Assembly: GCA_012838315.1 (NCBI GenBank)
Contig: DUPM01000090.1
Coordinates: forward strand, 1 to 47,037
Direction of reading: 5' to 3'
Length of the DNA: 47,037 nt
Source: Clostridiaceae bacterium
GTDB taxonomy: Bacteria > Bacillota > Clostridia > Saccharofermentanales > Saccharofermentanaceae
The position numbers were made by a program, and so were the translations under genes. Below the pieces are notes generated by a model. That model saw nothing but the letters and a program-made list of their open reading frames with translations, made no database searches and was not told where the DNA came from. This document shows positions 7,979 to 16,827 of the stretch, in pieces; the first letter of the stretch is position 1, and the number at the start of each line of letters is the position of its first letter.

Positions 7979-8850
7979 TGGCAGCAACAGTTATATCCGG
8001 AAAAGAAATTTCTAAGGTTTTTAGAGAGCGACTCAAACAATCCATTGATTTGATTAAAAGTGAAAAAGTCGATGATCCGAATGCCATCTTCCCGGGATTA
8101 GCGGTCATTCAAGTTGGCGCTGATCCGGCATCATCAATATACGTCAACAATAAGAAAAAATCATGTGAGGAAGTTGGCATCGTCTCCTTTTCTTATACTC
8201 TGGAAGATACTGCAACTGAAGCGGAATTGATCGAACTCATTGAGACGCTGAATAAAGATCCCCGTGTTCATGGTATTTTGTGCCAATTGCCGTTGCCTAA
8301 GCACATGGATGAATTTTCTGTCATTAACGCAATTGATCCTAAGAAGGATGTTGACGGTTTTCATCCCGTGAACAAAGGGTTATTGTCGATTGGCAGGGAT
8401 TGCTTGGTTTCGTGCACACCGCTCGGATGTTTGATGATGCTTAAGGAAATGAACATCGACATCAGCGGAAAAAACTGCGTCATTATCGGAAGAAGCAACA
8501 TCGTTGGAAAGCCCTTGGCGGCGTTGATGCTCGCTGAAAATGCGACGGTCACCATAGCACACTCTAAGACCAAAGACTTGAAGGCTTTGTGTCGAACGGC
8601 AGATATTCTCATCGCGGCTATTGGCCGAAGTGGATTTGTTACTGAAGATTTTGTGAAACCGGGAGCGGTAGTCATCGATGTCGGTATTAATCGCGATCCG
8701 GATAATAAAGTTCGCGGCGATGTGAAATATGATGAAGTATTCGAAGTCGCAGGTGCGATCACGCCCGTTCCGGGCGGTGTTGGTCCGATGACGATCGCTA
8801 TGCTTTTACAGAACACCTACAAGTCGTACCTTTCTCTGACTCAGTCGTAA
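7978..8850 (+). CDS. folD: Methylenetetrahydrofolate dehydrogenase/cyclohydrolase
   Basis: Bifunctional enzyme interconverting 5,10-methylene-, 5,10-methenyl- and 10-formyl-tetrahydrofolate, supplying one-carbon units for purines and formyl-Met. It has 290 residues. Visible motifs are the substrate-binding YVNNKKK segment with the catalytic lysine, QLPLPKH, DGFHPVNKG, the dinucleotide-binding IIGRSNIVGKP and the C-terminal PVPGGVGPMT. The start overlaps the ftsK stop (TAATG) and has AAAGGAG upstream. glyA, the main source of methylene-THF, is encoded at 33976. Confidence 0.96.
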   Translation: MAATVISGKEISKVFRERLKQSIDLIKSEKVDDPNAIFPGLAVIQVGADPASSIYVNNKKKSCEEVGIVSFSYTLEDTATEAELIELIETLNKDPRVHGILCQLPLPKHMDEFSVINAIDPKKDVDGFHPVNKGLLSIGRDCLVSCTPLGCLMMLKEMNIDISGKNCVIIGRSNIVGKPLAALMLAENATVTIAHSKTKDLKALCRTADILIAAIGRSGFVTEDFVKPGAVVIDVGINRDPDNKVRGDVKYDEVFEVAGAITPVPGGVGPMTIAMLLQNTYKSYLSLTQS

Positions 8851-8863
8851 AGGAGATGTTTTT

Positions 8864-10150
8864 ATGAAGAATCATCCGGTCATTTATTCCGCTGAGATCA
8901 TTTGTGTCGGCACAGAGCTATTAATGGGTCAAGTGGTCAACACCAATGCCAATTTTCTGGCCTCAGAATTGGCCTCTCTGGGTATTTCATCTTACAGGCA
9001 AATCGTCATCGGCGATAATCAGCAACGATTGGCTGAACAGATTCGCCTGAGTGCATCTCGTAGCGATTTGGTCTTGCTGACCGGTGGCCTGGGGCCGACT
9101 AGTGATGATATTACTATGGCTGTTGCGGCGGAAGTTGCCGGGAAGAAGTTGGTGCTGAATGAAGAGAGCTTAGATACGATGAAGTCGTTCTATCGTCGTA
9201 TATGCCGTAATATGCCTGTCAGCAACAAAAAACAGGCAATGCTTCCGGAAGATGCCATTGTATTTCAAAATGCCAACGGCACGGCACCCGGTGCAATGTT
9301 TAAGGCTCAGATTCCGTCTGCTGAAAACAATGAACACGAGGCGTATCTTGTTTTGTTGCCCGGTCCGCCGTCGGAGATGCGTCCGATGTTTACGACACAA
9401 GTCCGTCCGATGCTTGAACAGTACAATAGTGTACGATTCAGAACCGAATATGTTCGTCTTTATGGTATCGGAGAATCGACAGCTGAAGAACGAGTTAGTG
9501 ATTTGATTGATAACCAGACCAATCCGACCATAGCACCTTACGCGTCTGAGGGTGAGTGTCTCTTCCGAATTACCCAAAAATTCGATAAAGATGATACAAC
9601 AGATTTGATTTCACCAGTCATTGAGATCTTTAAAGAGCGCTTCGGCGAATATATCTACGAGATTGGTAACCGCACGCTTAAAGAGGTTGTATTCGATATG
9701 CTCAGCGAAAAGAAATTGACACTTTCGTTTGCTGAAAGTTGTACAGCCGGTATGGCTTCCGGAGAGTTTGTCGATGTACCGGGTTCTTCAAAGGTTTTGA
9801 TTGGCAGCGTTGTTGCTTACGACAATCGTATCAAGCAACAACTACTCGGCGTGACCTCGGATGTTCTCGAAAATATGGGCTCCGTCAGTCGCGAATGTGC
9901 CATCGAGATGGCTGAGGGATGCCGCAATTTGCTCAATACGGACATCTCCGTGTCCATTACAGGTATTGCCGGTCCTTCGGCATATTCAACGGATAAGCCG
10001 GTCGGTCTGGTATATCTCGCTCTCGCAGACAAAGACGGAACAATCGTCTCTGAGATTCATTTGAGTGGTAATCGTATGCGCGTACGCAAGGTTTCTGTAT
10101 TACATGCTTTTGACATGATTCGAAAGAGGCTTTTGGACTATGATTCATAA
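8864..10150 (+). CDS. cinA: CinA-family nicotinamide mononucleotide deamidase-related protein
   Basis: The 428-residue protein joins an N-terminal molybdopterin-binding-like COG1058 domain (AEIICVGTELLMGQVVNTN at the start, TGGLGPTSDD) to a C-terminal PncC/YgaD domain from about residue 270 (LSFAESCTAGMAS, GSVVAYDNRIKQ, TGIAGP). The family recycles NMN to nicotinic acid mononucleotide and hydrolyses ADP-ribose. In many Bacillota it lies directly ahead of recA and is linked to competence; here murJ lies between the two. AAGGAG precedes the ATG. The 3' end overlaps murJ by 11 nt. Confidence 0.93.
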   Translation: MKNHPVIYSAEIICVGTELLMGQVVNTNANFLASELASLGISSYRQIVIGDNQQRLAEQIRLSASRSDLVLLTGGLGPTSDDITMAVAAEVAGKKLVLNEESLDTMKSFYRRICRNMPVSNKKQAMLPEDAIVFQNANGTAPGAMFKAQIPSAENNEHEAYLVLLPGPPSEMRPMFTTQVRPMLEQYNSVRFRTEYVRLYGIGESTAEERVSDLIDNQTNPTIAPYASEGECLFRITQKFDKDDTTDLISPVIEIFKERFGEYIYEIGNRTLKEVVFDMLSEKKLTLSFAESCTAGMASGEFVDVPGSSKVLIGSVVAYDNRIKQQLLGVTSDVLENMGSVSRECAIEMAEGCRNLLNTDISVSITGIAGPSAYSTDKPVGLVYLALADKDGTIVSEIHLSGNRMRVRKVSVLHAFDMIRKRLLDYDS

Positions 10151-11753
10151 GCACACTTCATCGAATATTCAATCTTCGACGACGCAGTCTTCTGACCAGG
10201 GGATTGCGTTGGCGACGTTTTTGGTCATAATCGGATTGATTTTATCCAAGATGACTGGTTTTTTAAGAGATGTTTTGGTAGGGAACCAGTTTTCTGAATT
10301 AATTAGGGAATCCTGGTCTACAGCATTTTTGATACCCGATTTCATTTTCAATTTACTCGTCGGCGGTTCAATTTCTGCCGCTATTACACCGTCTCTTGCG
10401 CGTTCCATTAAAACAGGAGATGAGAAGCAAGGATTCCGAAGTGTCAGTATATTCATCAGCACCGCCATTGTTGTCATGGGTGTCGTTGTTGTGTTGGCCA
10501 TGCTTTTGGTGGGTAATATTTTCCCGATTCTATACCCTAAACAGTTTAAATTAGGTATTGTTGAAGCGACTTCTACTTCGGCTCGCATTCTTTTCCCGCA
10601 AATCTTTTTCATGATGCTTGCGGCCTTTTCGATAGGCATATTAAACGCATATAAGAAATTTACTGCGACGGCATTTGGTCCGGTTGTATATAACACGTTT
10701 GTGGTTATTTCGATTGCACTATTTGCAGGCGATACAGTGCGCTCTCTTTATATGACGGTTTTGGGCGTCATGTGTGCTGCAATTATATATTTTTGTTTTC
10801 AGGCCATAGTCGGTCGACACTACCTGAAGTCATTTCGATTTTCTCTTAATCTTTCTGATCCCGGATTCAAATCGCTTTTTTGGATGGCTGTTCCGATTCT
10901 TGTGTCTTCGTCGATTATTCAGGTGAATCGTATCATTCTTTCATATTTCGCGGATGCGTTTGATGCATCACTTCAAAATCCAATTCAAAATGCGAATACG
11001 TTATGGCAGTTACCTTACGGTATTTTTGCGGTAGGTGTCGGTTCGGTCATGTTACCGTCATTAGCAGGACACTTTGCTGGGAAAAATTTCGATAAAGCAT
11101 CGCAATTACTGTCGTCGAGTCTTAAGAGCGCTCTGTTCATGACCATACCGATGATGGGTTTTCTTATATTGATGCCTACAGATATTGTTCGTGCGGCGTT
11201 TAGATGGAGTTCGGTCTATACCGATAAACACATAGAAATAACGGCGCTGTTGTTGACCGGATACGCTGCAGCGACAGTCATACACACAATTGTCTTTATA
11301 TTTAACCAGGCTTTCTATGCCATCGGAAAGACGAAAGTCCCGTTTTATTCAGGACTGATTAGTTTAGCGGTTACCATTACGATGTGTACGGTTTTGATCG
11401 GTCTGCGCGATAATCCGAGCCCGATTCTGCTTCCGGTCTCATATATTACGGCAGGTTCTGTCTGTGCTTTGTTTTTGGTTGTCTATTATTTCAAGAATCG
11501 GGAACTTAGACCGAGGGAACTATCAAGATTTATTCTCAAGAGTCTTGTATGTTTAGTTGGGCTAGGCCTTTCTGTTTGGTTGCTGAACGGCATAGATTAT
11601 CAACCGGAAGCAAAGTTGATGCAACTGACTTGGCTCGCGGTCAGGGGCGTTGTCGGTCTCGGGATCTACATGGCTATCGCGTGGCTGTTAAAAATGCCTG
11701 AATTGACTGCGTTTGTCAGAAAAGTGACTCGTCGATTTAAGCGTGTGGTGTAA
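10140..11753 (+). CDS. murJ: Lipid II flippase MurJ
   Basis: A 537-residue membrane protein with the MviN/MurJ pattern of about 14 hydrophobic helices. It carries the family's TGFLRDVLVGNQF segment in the first helix and PDFIFNLLVGGSISAAITPSLAR immediately after, in two consecutive parts, and QLPYGIFAVGVGSVMLPSLA in the middle. MurJ moves lipid-linked peptidoglycan precursors to the outer face of the membrane, so its presence indicates a walled cell. The start overlaps the end of cinA. After the stop, an imperfect hairpin (11771-11795, GATTG/CAATC outer arms) without a T-tract separates it from the recA promoter. Confidence 0.94.
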   Translation: MIHKHTSSNIQSSTTQSSDQGIALATFLVIIGLILSKMTGFLRDVLVGNQFSELIRESWSTAFLIPDFIFNLLVGGSISAAITPSLARSIKTGDEKQGFRSVSIFISTAIVVMGVVVVLAMLLVGNIFPILYPKQFKLGIVEATSTSARILFPQIFFMMLAAFSIGILNAYKKFTATAFGPVVYNTFVVISIALFAGDTVRSLYMTVLGVMCAAIIYFCFQAIVGRHYLKSFRFSLNLSDPGFKSLFWMAVPILVSSSIIQVNRIILSYFADAFDASLQNPIQNANTLWQLPYGIFAVGVGSVMLPSLAGHFAGKNFDKASQLLSSSLKSALFMTIPMMGFLILMPTDIVRAAFRWSSVYTDKHIEITALLLTGYAAATVIHTIVFIFNQAFYAIGKTKVPFYSGLISLAVTITMCTVLIGLRDNPSPILLPVSYITAGSVCALFLVVYYFKNRELRPRELSRFILKSLVCLVGLGLSVWLLNGIDYQPEAKLMQLTWLAVRGVVGLGIYMAIAWLLKMPELTAFVRKVTRRFKRVV

Positions 11754-11799
11754 TCACTGTTTTTAGAGTCGATTGTCGAATATATAATTCCAATCTGAG

Positions 11800-11828
11800 T
11801 TGACTTTATGGAATGCTATTAATATAAT
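11800..11828 (+). promoter_or_regulatory. Promoter of recA
   Basis: TTGACT at 11800-11805 and a perfect TATAAT at 11823-11828 are separated by exactly 17 bases. Transcription should begin near 11835, a few bases ahead of the LexA box. Confidence 0.88.
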
Positions 11829-11838
11829 GATGCATAGA

Positions 11839-11850
11839 GAACGAATGTTC
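11839..11850 (+). promoter_or_regulatory. LexA (DinR/Cheo) box of recA
   Basis: GAAC-GAAT-GTTC is an exact match to the Gram-positive SOS operator core GAAC-N4-GTTC. It lies directly downstream of the predicted transcription start and 10 nt ahead of the recA ribosome binding site (AGGAGG). LexA bound here would block RNA polymerase, so recA, and probably recX, are SOS-induced. Confidence 0.9.
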
Positions 11851-11865
11851 GATTAGGAGGACAAT

Positions 11866-12975
11866 ATGGCCAGAGCAGACAAGAATTCCGGAAAGTCTAA
11901 GCAAGAAGTATCTCAGAAGTTTGATTCTGAGCGTGCAAGAGCACTTGACGCTGCGCTATTGCAGATTGAGAAACAATTTGGCAAGGGTGCGGTCATGAAG
12001 CTCGGAGAGCGTGTGAATGTTCAGATTGAATGCATTCCCACCGGCGCACTGACACTTGATATAGCCTTAGGTATCGGAGGCATTCCGAAGGGTCGCGTTG
12101 TTGAGATATATGGTCCGGAATCATCCGGTAAGACCACTGTCGCATTGCATATTGTTGCAGAGGCGCAGAAGGCCGGCGGTACTGCCGCATTTATAGATGC
12201 TGAGCATGCACTAGATCCATCATATGCAGCGCGAATTGGCGTTAATGTGGATGATTTGATTGTTTCTCAGCCGGATACGGGTGAACAGGCTCTTGAGATC
12301 ACAGAAGCGCTGGTTCGCAGTGGTGCTGTTGATGTCGTTGTTGTTGATTCAGTTGCCGCTCTTGTGCCCAAGGCTGAGATTGATGGTGAGATGGGCGATT
12401 CTCATGTTGGGTTACAGGCCAGACTTATGTCTCAGGCTTTACGTAAGCTCGCCGGTGTGATTAGTAAATCGAGTACCGTTTGTATTTTCATTAATCAACT
12501 TCGCGAGAAGGTCGGTATAATGTTTGGAAACCCTGAGACAACGCCCGGTGGTCGTGCGTTGAAGTTTTATTCTTCTGTGCGCTTGGATGTTAGGCGTACA
12601 GAGAGTTTGAGATCCGGCGGCGACATTATAGGCAATCACACCAGAGTCAAGGTAGTGAAGAATAAAGTGGCTCCGCCATTTAAAGAGGCTGAGTTTGATA
12701 TTATGTACGGTGAGGGTATTTCCAAGGAAGGCTGTATTCTTGATGTGGCGGTAGAACGTGATCTGGTGGATAAGAGCGGATCTTGGTTCTCGTATAACGG
12801 ACAACGTATTGGCCAAGGCAAGGACAATGCGAGGCAGTATCTCAAAGACCATCCCGATTTAGCGCAGGAAATTGAGCAACTTATTCGAAGTAACGTACCT
12901 CTTATTGAGACTGCGGTAGATGATTCTGAGTTGTTAGCTTCGGATGATTCGGATATTCTCGGAATCGATGTGTGA
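11866..12975 (+). CDS. recA: Recombinase RecA
   Basis: Forms filaments on single-stranded DNA for homologous recombination and stimulates LexA cleavage. The protein has 369 residues, slightly long because of a basic N-terminal extension of about 16 residues. Walker A GPESSGKT lies at about 83-90, [19 protein letters not shown] and the L2-loop region [21 protein letters not shown] follow (split by a few residues), and the tail is acidic. ATG at 11866 follows TAGGAGG. The only strong regulatory signals upstream are the promoter and LexA box. recX begins at the stop codon. Confidence 0.98.
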   Translation: MARADKNSGKSKQEVSQKFDSERARALDAALLQIEKQFGKGAVMKLGERVNVQIECIPTGALTLDIALGIGGIPKGRVVEIYGPESSGKTTVALHIVAEAQKAGGTAAFIDAEHALDPSYAARIGVNVDDLIVSQPDTGEQALEITEALVRSGAVDVVVVDSVAALVPKAEIDGEMGDSHVGLQARLMSQALRKLAGVISKSSTVCIFINQLREKVGIMFGNPETTPGGRALKFYSSVRLDVRRTESLRSGGDIIGNHTRVKVVKNKVAPPFKEAEFDIMYGEGISKEGCILDVAVERDLVDKSGSWFSYNGQRIGQGKDNARQYLKDHPDLAQEIEQLIRSNVPLIETAVDDSELLASDDSDILGIDV

Positions 12976-13463
12976 TGTGTTCTGATCAAATAGCATCCGA
13001 TCATGAACAATACGCGGCTGCAAGGGCATCTGCAATCCGATTTATCGGTATTTCGCTCAAGTCATCCGGTCGAGTTTGTGCGCATTTAGTTTCCAAAGGT
13101 TTCGAAGAAGATTTAGCGCATCATGTCGTTAATGTATTAATTCAAGATCGTTATATTGATGATCATAGAGTTGGACGCAATATTATCTCAAAGCGACGAG
13201 GCCGTCATGCGGAGGGCTCTCTTAAGTTGCGACAGCGAATGCTGGCAATGGGCGTTTCGCCGGATGTTGTCTCTGGATTACTGTTGAGTCTTGTTGATGA
13301 CGACGTATTGATACGAGAGATTCTTGAGGAACGTTTTAAGTTTGATTTTGAAGAGAAGAATGACGAATTAATTGCTCGTGACGAATATCGAAAAGTCTAT
13401 CAATTCCTTCTGGGCAGGGGATTTAGATCGGATCTGGTTTCGCGCTATTTGAATAATCGTTGA
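12975..13463 (+). CDS. recX: Regulatory protein RecX
   Basis: RecX proteins bind RecA filaments and limit their activity. The sequence is all-helical and basic, with repeats of the three-helix RecX motif (SGRVCAHLVSKGFEEDLAHHVV; GRNIISKRRGRHAEGSLKLR in a separate module; DEYRKVYQFLLGRGFRSDLVSRYL in the last). The ATG at 12975 overlaps the recA stop; a GTG three bases earlier is also possible. No strong ribosome binding site is visible, which fits low-level translation coupled to recA. Length 162 residues is within the normal range. Confidence 0.88.
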   Translation: MCSDQIASDHEQYAAARASAIRFIGISLKSSGRVCAHLVSKGFEEDLAHHVVNVLIQDRYIDDHRVGRNIISKRRGRHAEGSLKLRQRMLAMGVSPDVVSGLLLSLVDDDVLIREILEERFKFDFEEKNDELIARDEYRKVYQFLLGRGFRSDLVSRYLNNR

Positions 13464-13500
13464 AATCGTATAGAATAGTCCTTGCGGTAGGGGGTTATTA

Positions 13501-14871
13501 ATGGGCAAGGATAATTCTAATATTAAAGTTTCAATAATTACTTTAGGTTGTTCAAAAAACTTGGTTGACGCGGAATGCATGATAACCATTTTGACTGAAT
13601 CAGGTTTTTTTGTAACAGATCAAACCGATGATGCAGATGTTATCGTTGTTAATACTTGCGGATTTATTGAGCCTGCAAAGAAAGAGGCGATAGACACCAT
13701 TTTGACATGTGCCGACTACAAAAAACCATCTGGTCGTGCAGATTTTCTTATCGTTACCGGATGCCTTCCTCAACGGTATGCTTCCGACATCTTATTGGAT
13801 TTGCCGGAAGTGGATGCCGTGTTAGGCACGGCTCACTATGCGGACATTGCAGACACTATACAATCGTTGTATTCAGATAAGGATACTACGAACAAGAGCG
13901 TTGTCTCTGTAGCCGGTTCTTTGGATCATTTAAGAACAAATCGCTATCTCAGCACCAGTTCGTACGCGTGGCTTAAGATTGCAGAAGGGTGTTCTAACAA
14001 TTGCGCTTATTGCGCAATACCTATTATTCGTGGCCCTTTTATATCAAGGCCCATCGAGAATATAGTTGAAGAAGCTAGATACATATATGAATCCGGTATC
14101 CGCGAGATTATTCTCGCGGCTCAAGATACGACAGATTACGGTATTGATTTGTATGGGCTAAGGTCGTTACCGCTACTGTTGCAACAAATTTCTGATATAT
14201 CTCCCGACATTCGTATTCGCATCATGTATGCTTATATGAATGGCATTACCGATGATCTTATTGAGTCAATAGCGAATAATCCCCAAATATACCATTATTT
14301 GGATATACCGATTCAGCATGCGGATGATGGCGTACTTTCACAGATGAATCGCTCGGATACGGTAGGTTTTATTGATCGTAAGATTGCGAAGCTGAGAAAA
14401 AGAATCCCGGATATTGTTCTTCGTACGACAGTGATGGTCGGATTCCCCGGGGAGTCGGATCAAGCATTTAATAACTTAATATCACGCTTGCGTTCGTGGC
14501 AATTTGATCGTTTGGGTTGTTTTATTTTTTCGCCTGAGGAGAATACCAGCGCTTTTGAGATGGATAACCGGGTGGATCAAGAGGTGGCTTCTTCAAGATT
14601 CGATCACGTCATGACGATGCAACAGGATATTTCGTTACATCATAATTTGGAACGAGTGGGAAAGGTTTATGATGTTACTATTGATTCTGTTTCTGAAGAT
14701 GGTATATTCTACAAGGGCCGAAGTTATGCTGAGGCCCCGGATGTTGATCCCATCATATATGTTTTAGCAACGGAGGAAGAGCTTCGCATCGGCGCTTCCT
14801 ATCCGGTTCGAATTGTGGAGGCGGATGCATATCAATTAACAGGAGTGACTCACAATGAATCTTCCCAATAA
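13501..14871 (+). CDS. rimO: Ribosomal protein S12 methylthiotransferase RimO
   Basis: A radical-SAM enzyme that adds a methylthio group to an aspartate of ribosomal protein S12. It has the three-domain layout of the family: an N-terminal MTTase domain with conserved cysteines (TLGCSKN, NTCGF, TGCLPQR), a radical SAM core with CSNNCAYC at about residue 164, and a C-terminal TRAM domain. The N-terminal TLGCSKNLVD-type start and the PIQHADD motif separate RimO from the tRNA enzyme MiaB. AGGGGG precedes ATG 13501. The end overlaps pgsA by 17 nt. Confidence 0.95.
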   Translation: MGKDNSNIKVSIITLGCSKNLVDAECMITILTESGFFVTDQTDDADVIVVNTCGFIEPAKKEAIDTILTCADYKKPSGRADFLIVTGCLPQRYASDILLDLPEVDAVLGTAHYADIADTIQSLYSDKDTTNKSVVSVAGSLDHLRTNRYLSTSSYAWLKIAEGCSNNCAYCAIPIIRGPFISRPIENIVEEARYIYESGIREIILAAQDTTDYGIDLYGLRSLPLLLQQISDISPDIRIRIMYAYMNGITDDLIESIANNPQIYHYLDIPIQHADDGVLSQMNRSDTVGFIDRKIAKLRKRIPDIVLRTTVMVGFPGESDQAFNNLISRLRSWQFDRLGCFIFSPEENTSAFEMDNRVDQEVASSRFDHVMTMQQDISLHHNLERVGKVYDVTIDSVSEDGIFYKGRSYAEAPDVDPIIYVLATEEELRIGASYPVRIVEADAYQLTGVTHNESSQ

Positions 14872-15487
14872 GCTTTCTATTATTCGTATTATGTTTATTC
14901 CACTGGTATTGCTGTTTATGTTGCCCATCAATCTTTTCGGATTCGAGACTCAGGCTTGGAATGCATTTGTGATGGATTGGGGACGTGTTGTCGCAGGCGC
15001 ACTGTTTATCGTGGCCTCCTTAACAGACTATGCTGATGGACAAATTGCTCGTAAATATGACCTCATTACCAATCTTGGTAAGTTTTTGGACTCTCTGGCA
15101 GATAAGATGCTGGTCATCTCTGTATTAGTTGCTCTCGTTGATGTCGGTCGAGTTTCATCTGTTTTTGTTGCGATTATTGTATTGCGTGAATTTGCCGTTA
15201 CCGGTATTCGTATGCTTGCCAGTGAGAAGGGCGTTGTTATGGCAGCTGCCATGATTGGTAAAATCAAGACTGTCACGCAGATGATTGCGATTATTTATAT
15301 TTTATTCGAACCGTTATTCATAAAGATTACAATGCAAATTGCGCCGAATCTAAAGACTTCTAACGTTCAAAGTGTTGTCGCTAACATTGGCAATGTATTC
15401 TTTCTGATATCAGTTGCGATGACCATAATCTCCGGATTAGATTATCTCATTAAGAACAAGCATTATCTGACCCAAGGTGAAAAATAG
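14855..15487 (+). CDS. pgsA: CDP-diacylglycerol-glycerol-3-phosphate 3-phosphatidyltransferase
   Basis: Integral membrane enzyme making phosphatidylglycerolphosphate, the committed step to phosphatidylglycerol and cardiolipin. The 210-residue protein has several hydrophobic helices and the complete CDP-alcohol phosphotransferase motif D-G-x2-A-R-x8-G-x3-D-x3-D (DYADGQIARKYDL, then GKFLDSLADK). The N-terminal NLPNKLSIIRIMFIP is typical of PgsA. AGGAGTGA lies 6 nt ahead of ATG 14855, inside the end of rimO. The rimO-pgsA order is common in Bacillota. Confidence 0.95.
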   Translation: MNLPNKLSIIRIMFIPLVLLFMLPINLFGFETQAWNAFVMDWGRVVAGALFIVASLTDYADGQIARKYDLITNLGKFLDSLADKMLVISVLVALVDVGRVSSVFVAIIVLREFAVTGIRMLASEKGVVMAAAMIGKIKTVTQMIAIIYILFEPLFIKITMQIAPNLKTSNVQSVVANIGNVFFLISVAMTIISGLDYLIKNKHYLTQGEK

Positions 15488-15528
15488 TTTGATTTGCAAA
15501 ATAAATTATAAAAGTTTCGTTGTTTTGC

Positions 15529-15557
15529 TTGACATTTGTATGCCCATCGGATAAAAA
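15529..15557 (+). promoter_or_regulatory. Promoter of acpP
   Basis: A perfect -35 TTGACA at 15529-15534, then 17 bases, then TAAAAA at 15552-15557 as a weak -10. The predicted start at about 15564 lies just ahead of the inverted repeat at 15569-15584. Confidence 0.6.
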
Positions 15558-15568
15558 CAATGTAAGTA

Positions 15569-15584
15569 GATTGTACATACAATC
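15569..15584 (+). promoter_or_regulatory. Perfect 16-bp inverted repeat, candidate operator of acpP
   Basis: GATTGTA-CA-TACAATC is a perfect inverted repeat with 7-base arms. It lies between the predicted transcription start and the ribosome binding site (AGGAGG, 15589-15594) of acpP. Position and symmetry suit a repressor dimer, for example a fatty-acid regulator. It does not clearly match the FapR or FabT consensus known to me, so the regulator is unassigned. Confidence 0.5.
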
Positions 15585-15601
15585 ATTCAGGAGGTATTCA
15601 G

Positions 15602-15841
15602 ATGTCAGGTGATCCGATTTTTGAGAGTGTTAAGAGTATTTTGGTTGAGCAGTTAGGTGTTGAAGGCGATTCTGTTGCCATTGATTCTAGCCTCATTGAT
15701 GATCTTAACGCAGACTCGCTCGATATGGTTGAGCTTGTTATGGCAATGGAGCAGGAGTTTGGAATTTCTATTCCTGACGAAGAAGCTGAGCGTATCAAAA
15801 CGGTTGGCGATGCAGTAGAATTTATTAAGGCAAACTCTTAA
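15602..15841 (+). CDS. acpP: Acyl carrier protein
   Basis: A 79-residue acidic protein that carries growing fatty acyl chains on a phosphopantetheine arm. The modification site is S39 in the universal DSL motif ([18 protein letters not shown]). AGGAGG precedes ATG 15602. It is a single-gene transcription unit with its own promoter and terminator, away from other fab genes but next to pgsA, rnc and smc, as is common in Bacillota. Confidence 0.97.
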   Translation: MSGDPIFESVKSILVEQLGVEGDSVAIDSSLIDDLNADSLDMVELVMAMEQEFGISIPDEEAERIKTVGDAVEFIKANS

Positions 15842-15868
15842 TTATTCTTTGAAGTTCAAGCATATAAG

Positions 15869-15890
15869 GCTCCCAATTGGGAGCTTTTTT
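15869..15890 (+). terminator. Rho-independent terminator after acpP
   Basis: GCTCCC-AATT-GGGAGC is a perfect six-base stem with a four-base loop, followed immediately by six T residues, 27 nt after the acpP stop. Confidence 0.93.
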
Positions 15891-15913
15891 GCATTAATAA
15901 GATAGGTGAACGA

Positions 15914-16633
15914 ATGATCAAGCATAACCCCGAGCTACTGGACAAACTTCAACAAAGAATTGGCTATTTTTTTAAGGACGTTTCGTTGTTGAGAACCGCA
16001 ATGACACATTCGTCGTATGCATACGAAATAAAGGCTTCCGATGTAGAAGACAACGAGCGTTTGGAATTTCTTGGCGACGGTATCTTGGATTTTGTGATTG
16101 CGGATGCACTATATAACAAAATCGCATATAAAGATGAAGGGTTCCTCTCGAAAACAAGGGCAATGATTGTTTGTGAGGCTACTTTGGCGGATATTGCATC
16201 AGAGCTTGAGCTGGGATCGGTTTTACTTTTCGGCAAGGGTGAAATGGCGACTTCCGGTGCAGCGAAAGCGTCCAATTTAGCCAATGCGATGGAAGCCTTG
16301 TTTGCCGCCATATATTTAGATGACGGGTTTGATACCGCCAGAGAAGTTATTATACGTGTCATGAATCAGTCCATTGAGGATGCATTAGAAGGACGATTGA
16401 TTTACGACTACAAGAGTAAACTGCTCGAGATTGTTCAGACCAAAGAATTTTCGGGGCAAACACTTTCTTTTGAGATTATTGCTGAAGAAGGGCCGGTTCA
16501 TGATCGGTTATTTACGGCTCAGGCTGTATTGGACGGCAAAGTTATCGGTCAGGGGAGTGGAAAGAGTAAGAAGCAGTCAGAGCAAGATGCTGCTCAAGAT
16601 GCGATACAAAATAATCGAATGTTTCCTGAATAA
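15914..16633 (+). CDS. rnc: Ribonuclease III
   Basis: Cleaves double-stranded RNA, including rRNA precursors and structured mRNAs. The 239-residue protein has the catalytic signature NERLEFLGDGILD (about residues 45-57), a second acidic cluster NAMEALFAAIYLD with the essential E near 125, and a C-terminal double-stranded RNA-binding domain (about 155-235, ending GSGKSKKQSEQDAAQDAI). AGGTGA precedes ATG 15914. A gap of 194 bp follows before smc. It contains a TATAAT at 16786-16791 without a good -35 box, and the palindrome CCTTTCGAAAGG (16807-16818), which overlaps a possible smc ribosome binding site. Confidence 0.97.
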   Translation: MIKHNPELLDKLQQRIGYFFKDVSLLRTAMTHSSYAYEIKASDVEDNERLEFLGDGILDFVIADALYNKIAYKDEGFLSKTRAMIVCEATLADIASELELGSVLLFGKGEMATSGAAKASNLANAMEALFAAIYLDDGFDTAREVIIRVMNQSIEDALEGRLIYDYKSKLLEIVQTKEFSGQTLSFEIIAEEGPVHDRLFTAQAVLDGKVIGQGSGKSKKQSEQDAAQDAIQNNRMFPE

Positions 16634-16827
16634 GGTCTTTGTCATGATTACGTTGGATTTCGTATCTTTGTGATGAGCTAAGATTGCGCGTCCGTTGCTC
16701 ATATAGCTAAAGTTAAAATGACTATATGCGGGTAGAATCCAGCTGATGTTTGCCGTTAGTGTTTCTTTTCATGTGATTTTTAGTATATAATTTGTATCTA
16801 TGGATTCCTTTCGAAAGGTATAGGTCA

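Noticed and set aside
16681-16827. Strong promoter for smc
   Set aside because: TATAAT at 16786 has no acceptable -35 box at 16-18 bases, and TAAAAT at 16714 has a 13-base spacer only.
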